This document shows positions 10,367 to 16,977 of a stretch of 44,911 nt of DNA, piece after piece. Every line of letters begins with the position of its first letter. The first letter of the stretch is position 1. The notes below the pieces were generated by a model. That model worked only from the letters and a program-made list of their open reading frames with translations, did not search any database and was not told where the DNA came from. The position numbers and the translations under genes are program-made. Origin of the DNA: a virus; IMG/VR virus record IMGVR_UViG_3300033149_003571, positions 1-44,911 of that record. One strand, given 5' to 3'.

Positions 10367-10785
10367 TTTTTAGATACAATGTCCAGTTGATATATACCAA
10401 ATACTACATTACTGGCTCTCAACTCGTGTCCGAAAAAGGAACTCCGAGTGCGGCGTATGAGTTTACCAAAGCTTTTGATCAGCCCCTACTTAGCAAAAAT
10501 GAGCGACTTCAGTGGACAGTCCGAGAGAACCCTGACTATGACCCAAAGACAGACCATATTGATAATCGTTATATTATCGAGCGTGATCCGATACTGCCAA
10601 CTAATGAAGAACTGGAAGTTGAGAAGCAAGCAGTTATCAAGCAAAAATTCATAGCCGAGCTACCCGATCTGATCTTGCAGAACAAAGACACTCCTGAAGC
10701 CCTGGCACAGGCACTATGTGAGCGGGCAAAACAAATAGAGGTGGAAGTGAAAGATAAAATCCAGATAGATAAGGAAAATAAATGA
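10363..10785 (+). CDS. Tail-fibre-associated protein, unknown function
   Basis: A 140-aa protein whose ATG overlaps the fibre gene stop (ATGA). The N-terminal half is beta-like and contains ENPDYDPKTDH. The C-terminal half is a charged helix (ELEVEKQAVIKQKF) ending Lys-rich. Position immediately after the fibre fits a fibre assembly factor or small fibre, but I do not recognise the family. The stop overlaps the next start. Confidence 0.65.
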   Translation: MIFRYNVQLIYTKYYITGSQLVSEKGTPSAAYEFTKAFDQPLLSKNERLQWTVRENPDYDPKTDHIDNRYIIERDPILPTNEELEVEKQAVIKQKFIAELPDLILQNKDTPEALAQALCERAKQIEVEVKDKIQIDKENK

Positions 10786-10985
10786 ACGAGAAGCCAAGTG
10801 TACTACCTAAAATTCTTACTATTGTTCTCGCCTTAGTTGTTTTGTTAGGCGGTTTTGCCTTTGGCCAGGTCAACGCTAGGTTGAACCGAACCGAGCGCCT
10901 AATAGATCAAATCATCCCGATATTATATAGGATAGAAGAAAAAGTAAATAATATTGAATCCTTGGTTGAAACCCTACAGGAATAA
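10782..10985 (+). CDS. Small membrane protein with coiled-coil tail
   Basis: A 67-aa protein with one N-terminal transmembrane segment (ILTIVLALVVLLGGFAFG, residues about 11-28) and a heptad-patterned helix to the C-terminus. This resembles single-pass phage lysis accessory or i-spanin-like proteins. It sits just ahead of a promoter and a putative cell-wall peptidase. Role uncertain. Confidence 0.7.
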   Translation: MNEKPSVLPKILTIVLALVVLLGGFAFGQVNARLNRTERLIDQIIPILYRIEEKVNNIESLVETLQE

Positions 10986-10990
10986 ACATC

Positions 10991-11019
10991 TTGACAAAAA
11001 GATAAATCTATGTTATAAA
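10991..11019 (+). promoter_or_regulatory. Sigma70-type promoter
   Basis: TTGACA at 10991-10996, a 17-base spacer, then TATAAA at 11014-11019. The predicted start near 11026 is only a few bases ahead of the ATG at 11033, so its transcript would start at or after the AGAGG ribosome site (11021-11025). The first gene would be nearly leaderless from this promoter. Confidence 0.75.
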
Positions 11020-11032
11020 TAGAGGTACGATT

Positions 11033-11452
11033 ATGATCCTTCAACGTGACCCACGCCTAAATCCTACCATCCGGCGTTATGGTTGCTATCTGCTGTCTAT
11101 TTTTTTCCTTGTCAATAAATATACTAATTGCGAGATCAGCACGGGGATGATTAATGAGATATTCCAGATTCTAATTGACCGGGGTTTCATGGAAGAGGAT
11201 GCCTATATTCGAGATCCAGCGGCAATATTTGATTTCATGGGTCTACCCGTATATTATTATGACCAGCACTTGCCGCCTAACCAAGATTGCAAAAAAGACG
11301 AAATAGAGATTCTCATGTTTAAAAAAGGAGGTTGGAGGCATTTTGTAACGGGAGACGGGAAAGGCCATGTGGCTTACGATCCTTGGGGCGTGAGCAGGGC
11401 CGTGACAGAAGGGCGCCTAATTAGCAAGAGGATATTCAAACTTCTCCGATAG
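11033..11452 (+). CDS. C39-like cysteine peptidase / DUF261-like protein, possible endolysin
   Basis: A 139-aa protein with the layout of a papain-like (C39-type) fold: Cys in YGCYLLS near residue 18, His in GWRHFV near residue 104, and Asp in YDPWG near residue 118. The family is reminiscent of DUF261 phage/plasmid proteins. Its own promoter and its place between a small membrane protein and the holin region suggest a cell-wall peptidase for lysis. No cell-wall-binding domain is visible. The catalytic triad is assigned by pattern only. Confidence 0.6.
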   Translation: MILQRDPRLNPTIRRYGCYLLSIFFLVNKYTNCEISTGMINEIFQILIDRGFMEEDAYIRDPAAIFDFMGLPVYYYDQHLPPNQDCKKDEIEILMFKKGGWRHFVTGDGKGHVAYDPWGVSRAVTEGRLISKRIFKLLR

Positions 11453-11461
11453 GAGGCGTAC

Positions 11462-12223
11462 ATGAAAACAAAACGGGTATTGGTGATAGCAGATACCCAT
11501 ATAGGTAGTCGGTTGGGTCTAACACCCCCCGAATGGATACCTCCCGATACGGCTGTGGTACTAAAGCCGATGTGGGACTGGTATGAGAAAACGATAAAAG
11601 ACATAGGCCCGGTGGATGTGGCCGTCTTAAATGGTGACGGCCTAGACGGAGAAGGCAAAAGAGAAGATATCGAGCAGTTAACGACCGATACGATGAAACA
11701 GGTAGAAATCGCCGAAACCGTGTTTGAAAAAATCAAGACAAACCGCTGGTATCTCACATTTGGTTCGCCTTTTCATTCTGTAGGTTCTTATAATTATGAG
11801 GAACCCTTAGCCGACGCTTTAAACGGATCTATCAAAGACACACAATTATTGCATATAGAAGAATGGAAATTTAATTTTAGACACGTCGTAGGTAATAGCA
11901 CCACTCCCTATGGACAAGGTACGCAGTTATTTAAGGAAGCCGTCCGGGACATGATGAGGGCCACCTTTGAGGATAGGGAGGCGGCAGATTTTACAGTGCG
12001 GAGTCACATTCACTATTTTACCCGCATGGAAAGCGCGAATAAGGTGGCTATCTCCACACCATGTTTCCAGGTGCCCCTAAACGTGTTTGGGCGGAAATGC
12101 AGACCTTTCTATTATGATATAGGCTTGTTATTGTTTGAGGTCTCTAAAGAGAAGGTAGATATTCAGAAGTTTATAATGCCCCTAAGAATTGTAGTCAAGA
12201 GGGAATACGAGAAAGTTATATAG
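11462..12223 (+). CDS. Calcineurin-like metallophosphoesterase
   Basis: A 253-aa protein with metallophosphoesterase signatures: DTHIGS at residues about 10-15, LNGDGLDG near 57-64, GSPFH near 100, and SHIHYF near 181. The usual GNHD is altered to GSPFH, so one metal/catalytic position is non-canonical. SD GGAGG lies 5 bases ahead of the ATG. The substrate is unknown; phage members act on nucleic acids, nucleotides or phosphoproteins. A second, shorter phosphoesterase lies just downstream. Confidence 0.8.
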   Translation: MKTKRVLVIADTHIGSRLGLTPPEWIPPDTAVVLKPMWDWYEKTIKDIGPVDVAVLNGDGLDGEGKREDIEQLTTDTMKQVEIAETVFEKIKTNRWYLTFGSPFHSVGSYNYEEPLADALNGSIKDTQLLHIEEWKFNFRHVVGNSTTPYGQGTQLFKEAVRDMMRATFEDREAADFTVRSHIHYFTRMESANKVAISTPCFQVPLNVFGRKCRPFYYDIGLLLFEVSKEKVDIQKFIMPLRIVVKREYEKVI

Positions 12224-12237
12224 AGGGGGAAACTATC

Positions 12238-12438
12238 ATGGAGGGGCTTGGGAGAAATGGAAGCTCAATCTACAGGGGCGTCTGTTGGCACTATCGCGAT
12301 AAGAAATGGCAGGGCCGAATCTGGGTTGACGGAAGGCAAATATACGTCGGTTATTTTGACCAAGAAGATGATGCCGACCGCGCCTGCCGAGATGCGGAGA
12401 AAAAATATGAAACCAGAGTGTCGCAGCGCGACGCCTAA
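12238..12438 (+). CDS. Stand-alone AP2 DNA-binding domain protein
   Basis: A 66-aa protein that is almost only an AP2 domain: YRGVCWHYRDKKWQGRIW, then YVGYFD and a DADRACRDAEKKY helix. Phage AP2 domains usually sit on HNH homing endonucleases; here there is no nuclease domain. SD AGAGGGGG precedes the ATG. The TAA stop lies within a CGCCTAAC octamer (12432-12439). The 3' end overlaps the next gene by 32 bases in another frame. Confidence 0.8.
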   Translation: MEGLGRNGSSIYRGVCWHYRDKKWQGRIWVDGRQIYVGYFDQEDDADRACRDAEKKYETRVSQRDA

Positions 12439-12904
12439 CTACTTTTTTACAGCCGACGAGCACTATTTTCATCAGAACATTCTTAAATATACTCAAAGAC
12501 CGTTCACTACAGTTGAAGAGATGAACGAAGAATTAATTAGGCGGCATAATGAGGTGGTGGGCAAAAATGATACCGTAATACATGCTGGTGATTTTGCCCT
12601 GGCAGCCAAGAAGAAGGTGGGGGAGATTATCGAGCAGCTTAATGGGTATCATGTGTTTCTACAAGGCTCGCATGACAAATGGGGTACAAACTTACCTTTC
12701 CTCTGGGAGCGGAAGATAGGGGATGTATATGTTGTTGTTTGTCATTATCCGATGTTAAGCTGGCCCCGATCTCATTATGGTAGCATTCCTCCCGATAGGG
12801 TTTTGGACATAGGTGTAGATCCATGGGATTACTACCCGGTTGGTCTTGATGAGATCCGAAGATGGGTAGAAGCATGGGGGAAACATGGACGAGATCAAGG
12901 TTGA
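12407..12904 (+). CDS. Small metallophosphoesterase (YfcE/MJ0936-like)
   Basis: A 165-aa protein from the ATG at 12407; an open frame extends upstream to 12248 but only overprints the AP2 gene. Motifs are FTADEHYFHQNI (metal-binding DxH variant), HAGDFAL (GD), GSHDK in place of GNHD, and CHYPM. Phage homologues are annotated as phosphoesterases or hydrolases of unknown substrate. The start inside the AP2 gene implies translational coupling. The GNHD to GSHD change echoes the altered motif in the upstream phosphoesterase. Confidence 0.8.
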   Translation: MKPECRSATPNYFFTADEHYFHQNILKYTQRPFTTVEEMNEELIRRHNEVVGKNDTVIHAGDFALAAKKKVGEIIEQLNGYHVFLQGSHDKWGTNLPFLWERKIGDVYVVVCHYPMLSWPRSHYGSIPPDRVLDIGVDPWDYYPVGLDEIRRWVEAWGKHGRDQG

Positions 12905-13106
12905 GATTGACGAAGAAATTCTTAAAGCTTTTGACGCTCTGCCTTCCGCAAAGGGGCCCGCTGAAATTGACTGGACCCCACAGAAAGATGCCTTGTTGCT
13001 TCGCTATTGGCCGATCAAGAAGCATACAGAAGTAGCTAGACTATTAGGAGTGTGCTCCACTACGGCGTTGAAGCGGTATCGTGAATTGAAGGAGAAAGGG
13101 GAATGA
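12885..13106 (+). CDS. Small SANT/Myb-like helix-turn-helix protein
   Basis: A 73-aa protein. An acidic N-terminus is followed by IDWTPQKDALLLRYW and ARLLGVCSTTALKRYREL, the tri-helical layout of SANT/Myb or GcrA-like DNA-binding domains. It resembles domains in the proteins at 17354 and 18126 (DWTPEKEQKLIEL), so this phage carries several such proteins. It overlaps both neighbours slightly. Likely a small transcription or DNA-binding factor; its target is unknown. Confidence 0.65.
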   Translation: MDEIKVEIDEEILKAFDALPSAKGPAEIDWTPQKDALLLRYWPIKKHTEVARLLGVCSTTALKRYRELKEKGE

Positions 13107-13231
13107 AACGATATAGGATCGTTTTTTGGTGGTTGTGGGTGATAGGTGTGTTTTTGGAGACATATATCATCTTTCTGTGGGATAATATAATAAGAATCTG
13201 GAGGAAAGTATGGGGATTTTTTCGTGGTTAG
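13103..13231 (+). CDS. 42-aa single-pass membrane peptide
   Basis: ATG at 13103 overlaps the previous stop (GAATGA), with SD GGAG and AAAGGGG upstream. The product is 42 aa with a hydrophobic aromatic segment (IVFWWLWVIGVFLETYIIFL) flanked by basic residues. It ends at a TAG within a GTTAGGCG octamer and overlaps the holin gene by 22 bases. Size and position suggest a holin partner or antiholin. Real expression is inferred from good SD and coupling. Confidence 0.55.
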   Translation: MKRYRIVFWWLWVIGVFLETYIIFLWDNIIRIWRKVWGFFRG

Positions 13232-13638
13232 GCGCCGGCGGCGCTAAGGTTGTGGGAGAAACGATTACTACTTTGTCGGGTGCAACCCGCAATATCCGCA
13301 ACACTTTCGCAAAGAACCTTCCCCCGGACGAACAAGCAAAGTTTGATATGGCCTTGGCCCAGATGGAGGCCGATATAGCAAAAGCACAAGCAGAAGTAAA
13401 TGCGGCGGCGGCGAGATCGGCACGATTCTTTGTAGCCGGGGCTCGCCCCTTTATTTTGTGGGTGTGCGGAATTGCTCTAGCTTATCATTTTTTGATAGCA
13501 CCCTTGCTATCACAAATAGTGGGCCTAACTATGCCTCCTATAGACATGGCTCCCTTAATGACGCTACTTTTTGGAATGTTAGGCCTGGCTGGTATGAGAA
13601 CATATGAAAAGTTTAAAGGAGTACAGGACAGACACTAA
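13210..13638 (+). CDS. Holin-like protein (3TM-type)
   Basis: A 142-aa protein with a charged amphipathic N-terminal half (AQMEADIAKAQAEV) followed by RPFILWVCGIALAYHFLI, then PLMTLLFGMLGLAGM and a basic tail. This matches the 3TM holin family known from gene-transfer agents and phages (GTA_holin_3TM). It lies at the end of the lysis-type block, before a promoter/terminator unit. Likely role: membrane pore formation at lysis. Confidence 0.75.
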   Translation: MGIFSWLGAGGAKVVGETITTLSGATRNIRNTFAKNLPPDEQAKFDMALAQMEADIAKAQAEVNAAAARSARFFVAGARPFILWVCGIALAYHFLIAPLLSQIVGLTMPPIDMAPLMTLLFGMLGLAGMRTYEKFKGVQDRH

Positions 13639-13657
13639 AAAAACTTAAAGAAACTAC

Positions 13658-13686
13658 TTGACAATTTAATTGTTTTGTGATATGGT
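13658..13686 (+). promoter_or_regulatory. Sigma70-type promoter of a short RNA
   Basis: TTGACA at 13658-13663, a 17-base spacer, TATGGT at 13681-13686. The expected start is near 13693. The first thing downstream is a strong terminator at 13738-13779, so the default product should be about 85 nt unless read-through occurs into the gene at 13791. Confidence 0.7.
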
Positions 13687-13692
13687 TTGAAT

Positions 13693-13779
13693 ATGCAAAT
13701 TGAGCGAATAGCGCAAGTGTTGATGATCACCCTCCTTATACCCGGTGTGTCCCGTTGGGACGCATCGGGTATTTTTATT
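13693..13779 (+). ncRNA. Candidate small RNA or attenuated leader with anti-SD stretch
   Basis: This is bounded by a promoter ending at 13686 and an intrinsic terminator ending at 13779. Before the terminator it contains CCCTCCTT (13730-13737), complementary to Shine-Dalgarno sequences. It could be a trans-acting small RNA, or a leader where terminator read-through (antitermination) controls the early operon. A 32-codon ORF (ATG 13693) overlaps it but runs through the terminator stem and looks incidental. Confidence 0.5.
13738..13779 (+). terminator. Intrinsic terminator
   Basis: A 16-bp stem (13738-13753 with 13757-13772, two G-U pairs), a GTT loop, and a TTTTTATT tail. It is the strongest terminator seen in the window. 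It separates the lysis-type block from the early operon starting at 13791. Confidence 0.9.
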
Positions 13780-13790
13780 ATGAGGTAGCT

Positions 13791-14036
13791 ATGGAAGTAA
13801 GCTTTTCGATTGGTTCTGTTGATGTTGATGGTATTAAGTATCAAGTGGCAGGGAAACTTAACCCTCTAACCGAAGAAGGCTGGCACTTAATAATTTCGAC
13901 AAATGGGGATCAAAACATCGCCGAGCATCTTAAAGATGGCGTAGTGGAAGATATTGTAGATGCAGTATGCAAAACATACAAAAGGCATTATAACTATAAT
14001 TGCGTATACCAAGATCCCATTTGGGAGGAAGTATAG
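13791..14036 (+). CDS. Hypothetical early protein
   Basis: An 81-aa protein; the ATG at 13791 is chosen because GAGG lies 8 bases upstream, whereas the frame open from 13755 lies inside the terminator. The N-terminal half looks beta-rich (VSFSIGSVDVDGIKY). The C-terminal half has an amphipathic helix and ends in Tyr-rich sequence. Family not recognised. It is the first gene of the early operon, directly downstream of the terminator. Confidence 0.6.
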   Translation: MEVSFSIGSVDVDGIKYQVAGKLNPLTEEGWHLIISTNGDQNIAEHLKDGVVEDIVDAVCKTYKRHYNYNCVYQDPIWEEV

Positions 14037-14044
14037 GAGGCAAT

Positions 14045-14284
14045 ATGAATGATCAAGACGGCAACAATCGTATAGGTTCTTTGTGGGTAAAAACGAGCAA
14101 AGGTGGTACCCGGTATATGTCCGGTATCATTAATGTTGGGGGGCAGGAAATACGGGTTGTGGTGTTTAGGAACAAACAAAAAAGAAGTGACAAATCACCC
14201 GATATGAGTGTGTTTATTTCAAAACCCGCTCAGCCCCAAGGACAACCCCGGCAACAGGCACACCAACAAAACGATATATTTTAA
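14045..14284 (+). CDS. DUF736-like small protein
   Basis: A 79-aa protein from the ATG at 14045, SD GGAGG at 14036-14040. The sequence IGSLWVKTSKGGTRYMSG then VVVFRNKQKR resembles the DUF736/OB-like core found in phage and plasmid early genes. A Pro/Gln-rich tail follows (PAQPQGQPRQQAHQQ). Likely a nucleic-acid-associated early protein. Followed by a structured leader ahead of the nuclease gene. Confidence 0.6.
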   Translation: MNDQDGNNRIGSLWVKTSKGGTRYMSGIINVGGQEIRVVVFRNKQKRSDKSPDMSVFISKPAQPQGQPRQQAHQQNDIF

Positions 14285-14288
14285 TTAG

Positions 14289-14361
14289 GCGCCGCGTGTA
14301 TACTTTAATATGTATGAAAAAGTATACATCTACCGTTAAAGAGGCCGGTGGATAGCGGCGC
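14289..14361 (+). promoter_or_regulatory. Three-way-junction RNA element upstream of the nuclease gene
   Basis: Three perfect or near-perfect stems nest: P1 GCGCCGC/GCGGCGC (14289-14295 with 14355-14361), P2 TGTATACTT/AAGTATACA (14297-14305 with 14320-14328), P3 TCTACCG/CGGTGGA (14329-14335 with 14346-14352, one G-U). Junction gaps are 1, 0 and 2 bases. It ends about 8 bases before the SD of the gene at 14379. It could be a regulatory leader, protein-binding site or processing site. It matches no riboswitch consensus I know. P2 arms could also act as a DNA operator. Confidence 0.6.
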
Positions 14362-14378
14362 ACTTTCCAGGGGGTATT

Positions 14379-15140
14379 ATGGATCTGATAGATGAGCTCG
14401 ATAAGGTGTTGCTACAACACGAGAAGCGGGAAAAGACTAACCACTATCCTTCCGAATGTACTGCTTGTGCGAGACAAGCTTGGTACAAGTGGAAGGGCCG
14501 AGAACCTTCGAACCCTATTGAAGCTGGAGCACTTTGGAAAATGGGCATGGGGAATTCTATTCACAAGATCATCCCCGATCTGCTCCGGGGCGCGGGTTAT
14601 GAAGTCGAAGAAGAGGTTGAAGTATTCCTTGAGCATCCAGCTCTGGAATATCCCATCAAGGGACGAATTGATGTGCGATTTAGGCGTGGGGAAGCTCCCT
14701 GGGAGATATTGGAAGTAAAAAGCTCCTACGGGCGGGGAATTCAGAATATTCAGCAAAGCGGGGCGCCTAAAGAAGATCATTATAACCAGCTAGTCCTTTA
14801 TCTTCACATGTCCGATTGCAGGAAAGGATATCTTTTTTATCTTGGCCGTGATAACGCCTACCGTACTATTTTTACAATCCAGAAAAACGACGAGACCGAG
14901 CATAGATTCAGGAATCTGCTTATGAGATTCCAAATTGTAGAGCACTATCTGTCTGACAACGAGCTTCCCCCTAGGGAATATGTAGCATCTATCGTTGATG
15001 GAAAAATCAAGGACAAGTTTCAACACAAGGGCCGTGAATACAAAGGGGATTGGAATTGTAATTACTGCGGCTATCGAGATGAATGTTGGGATGTAAAAAA
15101 CAAGATGGGTAAATGGCATGGTGAGATGCGGATTGTATGA
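14379..15140 (+). CDS. Cas4/RecB-like PD-(D/E)XK nuclease with Fe-S cysteines
   Basis: A 253-aa protein. The nuclease core has GRIDVRFR (about residues 91-98) and ILEVKSS (about 109-115), giving D and ExK. Cys appears in the N-terminal ECTACARQAWY (about 23-33). Three Cys occur in the C-terminal CNYCGYRDECW (about 226-236), the arrangement that binds 4Fe-4S in Cas4/AddB-type nucleases. Likely a 5'-3' exonuclease for phage recombination or replication. SD AGGGGG, preceded by the three-way-junction leader. Confidence 0.85.
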   Translation: MDLIDELDKVLLQHEKREKTNHYPSECTACARQAWYKWKGREPSNPIEAGALWKMGMGNSIHKIIPDLLRGAGYEVEEEVEVFLEHPALEYPIKGRIDVRFRRGEAPWEILEVKSSYGRGIQNIQQSGAPKEDHYNQLVLYLHMSDCRKGYLFYLGRDNAYRTIFTIQKNDETEHRFRNLLMRFQIVEHYLSDNELPPREYVASIVDGKIKDKFQHKGREYKGDWNCNYCGYRDECWDVKNKMGKWHGEMRIV

Positions 15141-15169
15141 AAACAGAAAAGGGAAAGAGGGAGGATTGA

Positions 15170-15364
15170 ATGAACTTGATAGAAGCCGTAAAATCAGCAT
15201 TAGCGATGCTGGGTGTGGCTGGAGCAATCATTGGATATTGTTTTTTATCTGCATATTTAGTAATTAAAGATGGCTGGGAAAAGGTGGTGGGAATAATGAT
15301 GTTGGTGGTTTTGGGTTTCGGCCTTTTCGGTCTTCTCGTTATGATTTGTTATTGGGCTGATTAA
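15170..15364 (+). CDS. Small two-helix membrane protein
   Basis: A 64-aa protein with two hydrophobic segments (AMLGVAGAIIGYCFLSAYLV and VGIMMLVVLGFGLFGLLVMI) joined by a short charged loop. SD GGGAGGA lies ahead of the ATG. It sits in the early operon after the nuclease. Possible host-takeover or superinfection protein; no family recognised. Confidence 0.65.
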   Translation: MNLIEAVKSALAMLGVAGAIIGYCFLSAYLVIKDGWEKVVGIMMLVVLGFGLFGLLVMICYWAD

Positions 15365-15367
15365 GTA

Positions 15368-15395
15368 TCACAAAGAAGCCAAGCGGGTAAAGGAG
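15368..15395 (+). repeat. 28-bp direct repeat, copy 1
   Basis: Identical over 28 bases to 15844-15871 (same unit, 476 bp apart). Each copy ends in AAGGAG and serves as ribosome binding site for the following gene. In one frame it reads HKEAKRVKE followed shortly by a stop in both copies, so it looks like the preserved 3' end of an ancestral gene left when new genes were inserted. Confidence 0.85.
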
Positions 15396-15408
15396 CAGGA
15401 GTAAAATC

Positions 15409-15837
15409 ATGACTAGGGAAATTAAACCATACTGGCATATTCACCATGATCGATTACTAGAACTACTAGAACCCTCGGACGATATCGGGGAGCGGATCAA
15501 GTTTATCAAGGCAAAGAAACCCAAGTGTCAAATAGAACTTCGCCTAAGATTGCTCAAACCCGTGCGAGGGAAGTTGCCAGATCCTGTTGTTAGGACAATA
15601 AAAGCTTATGACAAAGCATGCAAAAAACTTCAGGAAACTTACACCACTTTTATTCAGGTATCAGGAACTTGCCACGAAGTACGGAAAACTTACCAAGATG
15701 CATGGATAGCCCGTGGCAAGGCAGAAAGGGTCTTCAACGAAGCAGTTATGGCACATCAGGTTGAGATAGAAGCTTTACATAAGAGGGAATGCCCTAATTG
15801 CCCGTGGGATGGAACTACGATATTTCCGCAGTGCTAA
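15409..15837 (+). CDS. Hypothetical early protein with C-terminal CxxC
   Basis: A 142-aa, mostly helical, basic protein (long helices from about residue 25 to 125) ending in HKRECPNCPWDGTTIFPQC, which offers Cys ligands for a metal. SD AAGGAG comes from the 28-bp repeat. It is flanked by both copies of that repeat. Family not recognised. Confidence 0.6.
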   Translation: MTREIKPYWHIHHDRLLELLEPSDDIGERIKFIKAKKPKCQIELRLRLLKPVRGKLPDPVVRTIKAYDKACKKLQETYTTFIQVSGTCHEVRKTYQDAWIARGKAERVFNEAVMAHQVEIEALHKRECPNCPWDGTTIFPQC

Positions 15838-15843
15838 GGAGAT

Positions 15844-15871
15844 TCACAAAGAAGCCAAGCGGGTAAAGGAG
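15844..15871 (+). repeat. 28-bp direct repeat, copy 2
   Basis: Second copy of the unit at 15368-15395. It supplies the SD for the gene at 15880. The two copies bracket the gene at 15409-15837, so that gene could be lost or gained by recombination between them. Confidence 0.85.
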
Positions 15872-15879
15872 TAGGGAAA

Positions 15880-16122
15880 ATGAGAAGATCGTGGCAGGAA
15901 AATAGACTTAGAAGGTTCTATGCACAGTTCAGGGTGCGAACACCGAAAAGATGGAAACAATGTAATCGCTGTAAGGATTATTTCAAAGACGAACCGATGT
16001 ATTATCAAAAAATATACATATACTGTGGGTCTCGGCAGTCATGGTACTGCGCGGAGTGCTATATGATAATAGAGCGGGAGGAACTTAGAGAAGTGGGTGT
16101 GGGGATAGGGGGAGAAGAATGA
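15880..16122 (+). CDS. Small zinc-finger protein
   Basis: An 80-aa basic protein with CNRCKDYF near residue 31 and YCAECYM near residue 58, a four-Cys zinc-binding arrangement. The N-terminus is Arg-rich (MRRSWQENRLRRFYAQ). Start is set by the SD in the upstream repeat. Probable nucleic-acid or protein-binding early factor. Confidence 0.65.
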   Translation: MRRSWQENRLRRFYAQFRVRTPKRWKQCNRCKDYFKDEPMYYQKIYIYCGSRQSWYCAECYMIIEREELREVGVGIGGEE

Positions 16123-16175
16123 CTGGATATCTCCATATCTGGTATTGGTGCAAGCGACTAAAGGGGCAGGGATGA
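16119..16175 (+). CDS. 18-codon overlapping ORF, possible coupling peptide
   Basis: The ATG overlaps the previous stop (AATGA) and its own TGA overlaps the next ATG (GATGA at 16171-16175). It begins MTGYLHIWYW. It may simply hand ribosomes from one gene to the next, or be a remnant of a gene. Low support beyond the double overlap. Confidence 0.25.
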   Translation: MTGYLHIWYWCKRLKGQG

Positions 16176-16513
16176 AATTTGTGGGAGCCGCCACATTCAA
16201 GAGGGGATTAATCATCCCCGACTCCTCCGGTGATCTGGCAATGTATAAGAATAATCTCACCGAAGGGATCAGACTTCGCATGACCATCGAACCCCTGCCA
16301 GCCAAACGGAGCGAAGAGGCTTTTCGTCTATTTCATGCCTTGGTTGATGCTTACCGCAAAGAAAACAATCTTTCCCGAGAAAAGGTCAAAATGGATTTTA
16401 AACTACGCCATGGGGTTGTGTATTCTATTGAGCATGGCCTAACTAGCAAAAGACGAAACCCCCGATGGAAAATTCTTATTTGTAGTAAGCACAAACGAAA
16501 TGTCTGTAAATGA
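16172..16513 (+). CDS. Hypothetical early protein, possible nuclease-associated
   Basis: A 113-aa protein from the ATG at 16172 (AAGGGGCAGGG upstream); the frame is open from 16145 but the later start has the better SD. The sequence includes SEEAFRLFHALVDAYRKEN and a basic C-terminus. Family not recognised. Immediately upstream of a 43-aa ORF and the NinG-like gene. Confidence 0.55.
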   Translation: MKFVGAATFKRGLIIPDSSGDLAMYKNNLTEGIRLRMTIEPLPAKRSEEAFRLFHALVDAYRKENNLSREKVKMDFKLRHGVVYSIEHGLTSKRRNPRWKILICSKHKRNVCK

Positions 16514-16631
16514 AATGTACAATCTGATCCGGGGAACAATCAACGAATGTCTTGATGCACAAACAGACATCCAAGACATAATTTTGCAATGGAGGACATT
16601 CAGTGCGGGCAAAATCGTTGAAGAAATCTAA
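16500..16631 (+). CDS. 43-aa hypothetical protein
   Basis: The ATG at 16500 overlaps the end of the previous gene; 43 codons to TAA at 16629. The peptide is helical and acidic (NEMYNLIRGTINECLDAQTD). Its 3' end overlaps the NinG-like gene, whose SD (GGAGG) is within it. Its tight packing supports translation. Function unknown. Confidence 0.45.
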   Translation: MSVNEMYNLIRGTINECLDAQTDIQDIILQWRTFSAGKIVEEI

Positions 16632-16977
16632 AAGAAAGTGTCTAGTGGGAAGGTTAGATAATGTATTTAGCCGGTTTATTAGGCAGCGAGACGAACGGTG
16701 TGTGACCTGTGGATCGAGAGATAACTTGCAGTGTGGACATTTGTTCAGCAGGCAGAGTTACAGTACCCGGTGGGACCCCGATAATGCTTTTGCACAATGC
16801 TCATCATGCAATCTGAAGCATGAATACGATTCCTATCCCCTCACTAACTGGTTTTTGGGGATGTTTGGAAAAACAGCTTATGATCGCCTTCATGCTAAAT
16901 ATAAGAGTCTGCGTAAATTTTCTAACACTGAGCTTGAAGAAATGATCAGAGAATACCAGGAGAAGCTAAATGGCTAA
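16603..16977 (+). CDS. ninG: NinG/Rap-like HNH recombination protein
   Basis: A 124-aa protein starting at GTG 16603 with GGAGG 8 bases upstream. It has CVTCGSRDNLQCGHLFSRQS, then CSSCNLKHEYD, the paired Cys and GH of NinG/Rap proteins from lambdoid phages, which act on branched DNA during recombination. The length is shorter than lambda NinG (about 200 aa) and lacks much of its N-terminal region. Located between the Cas4-like nuclease and the initiator-like gene, consistent with a recombination/replication role. Confidence 0.75.
   Translation: MRAKSLKKSKRKCLVGRLDNVFSRFIRQRDERCVTCGSRDNLQCGHLFSRQSYSTRWDPDNAFAQCSSCNLKHEYDSYPLTNWFLGMFGKTAYDRLHAKYKSLRKFSNTELEEMIREYQEKLNG

Noticed and set aside
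14289-14361. A hammerhead ribozyme or purine riboswitch in the three-way junction
   Set aside because: No CUGANGA or GAAA core of hammerheads and no conserved purine-riboswitch junction bases; only the topology is similar.
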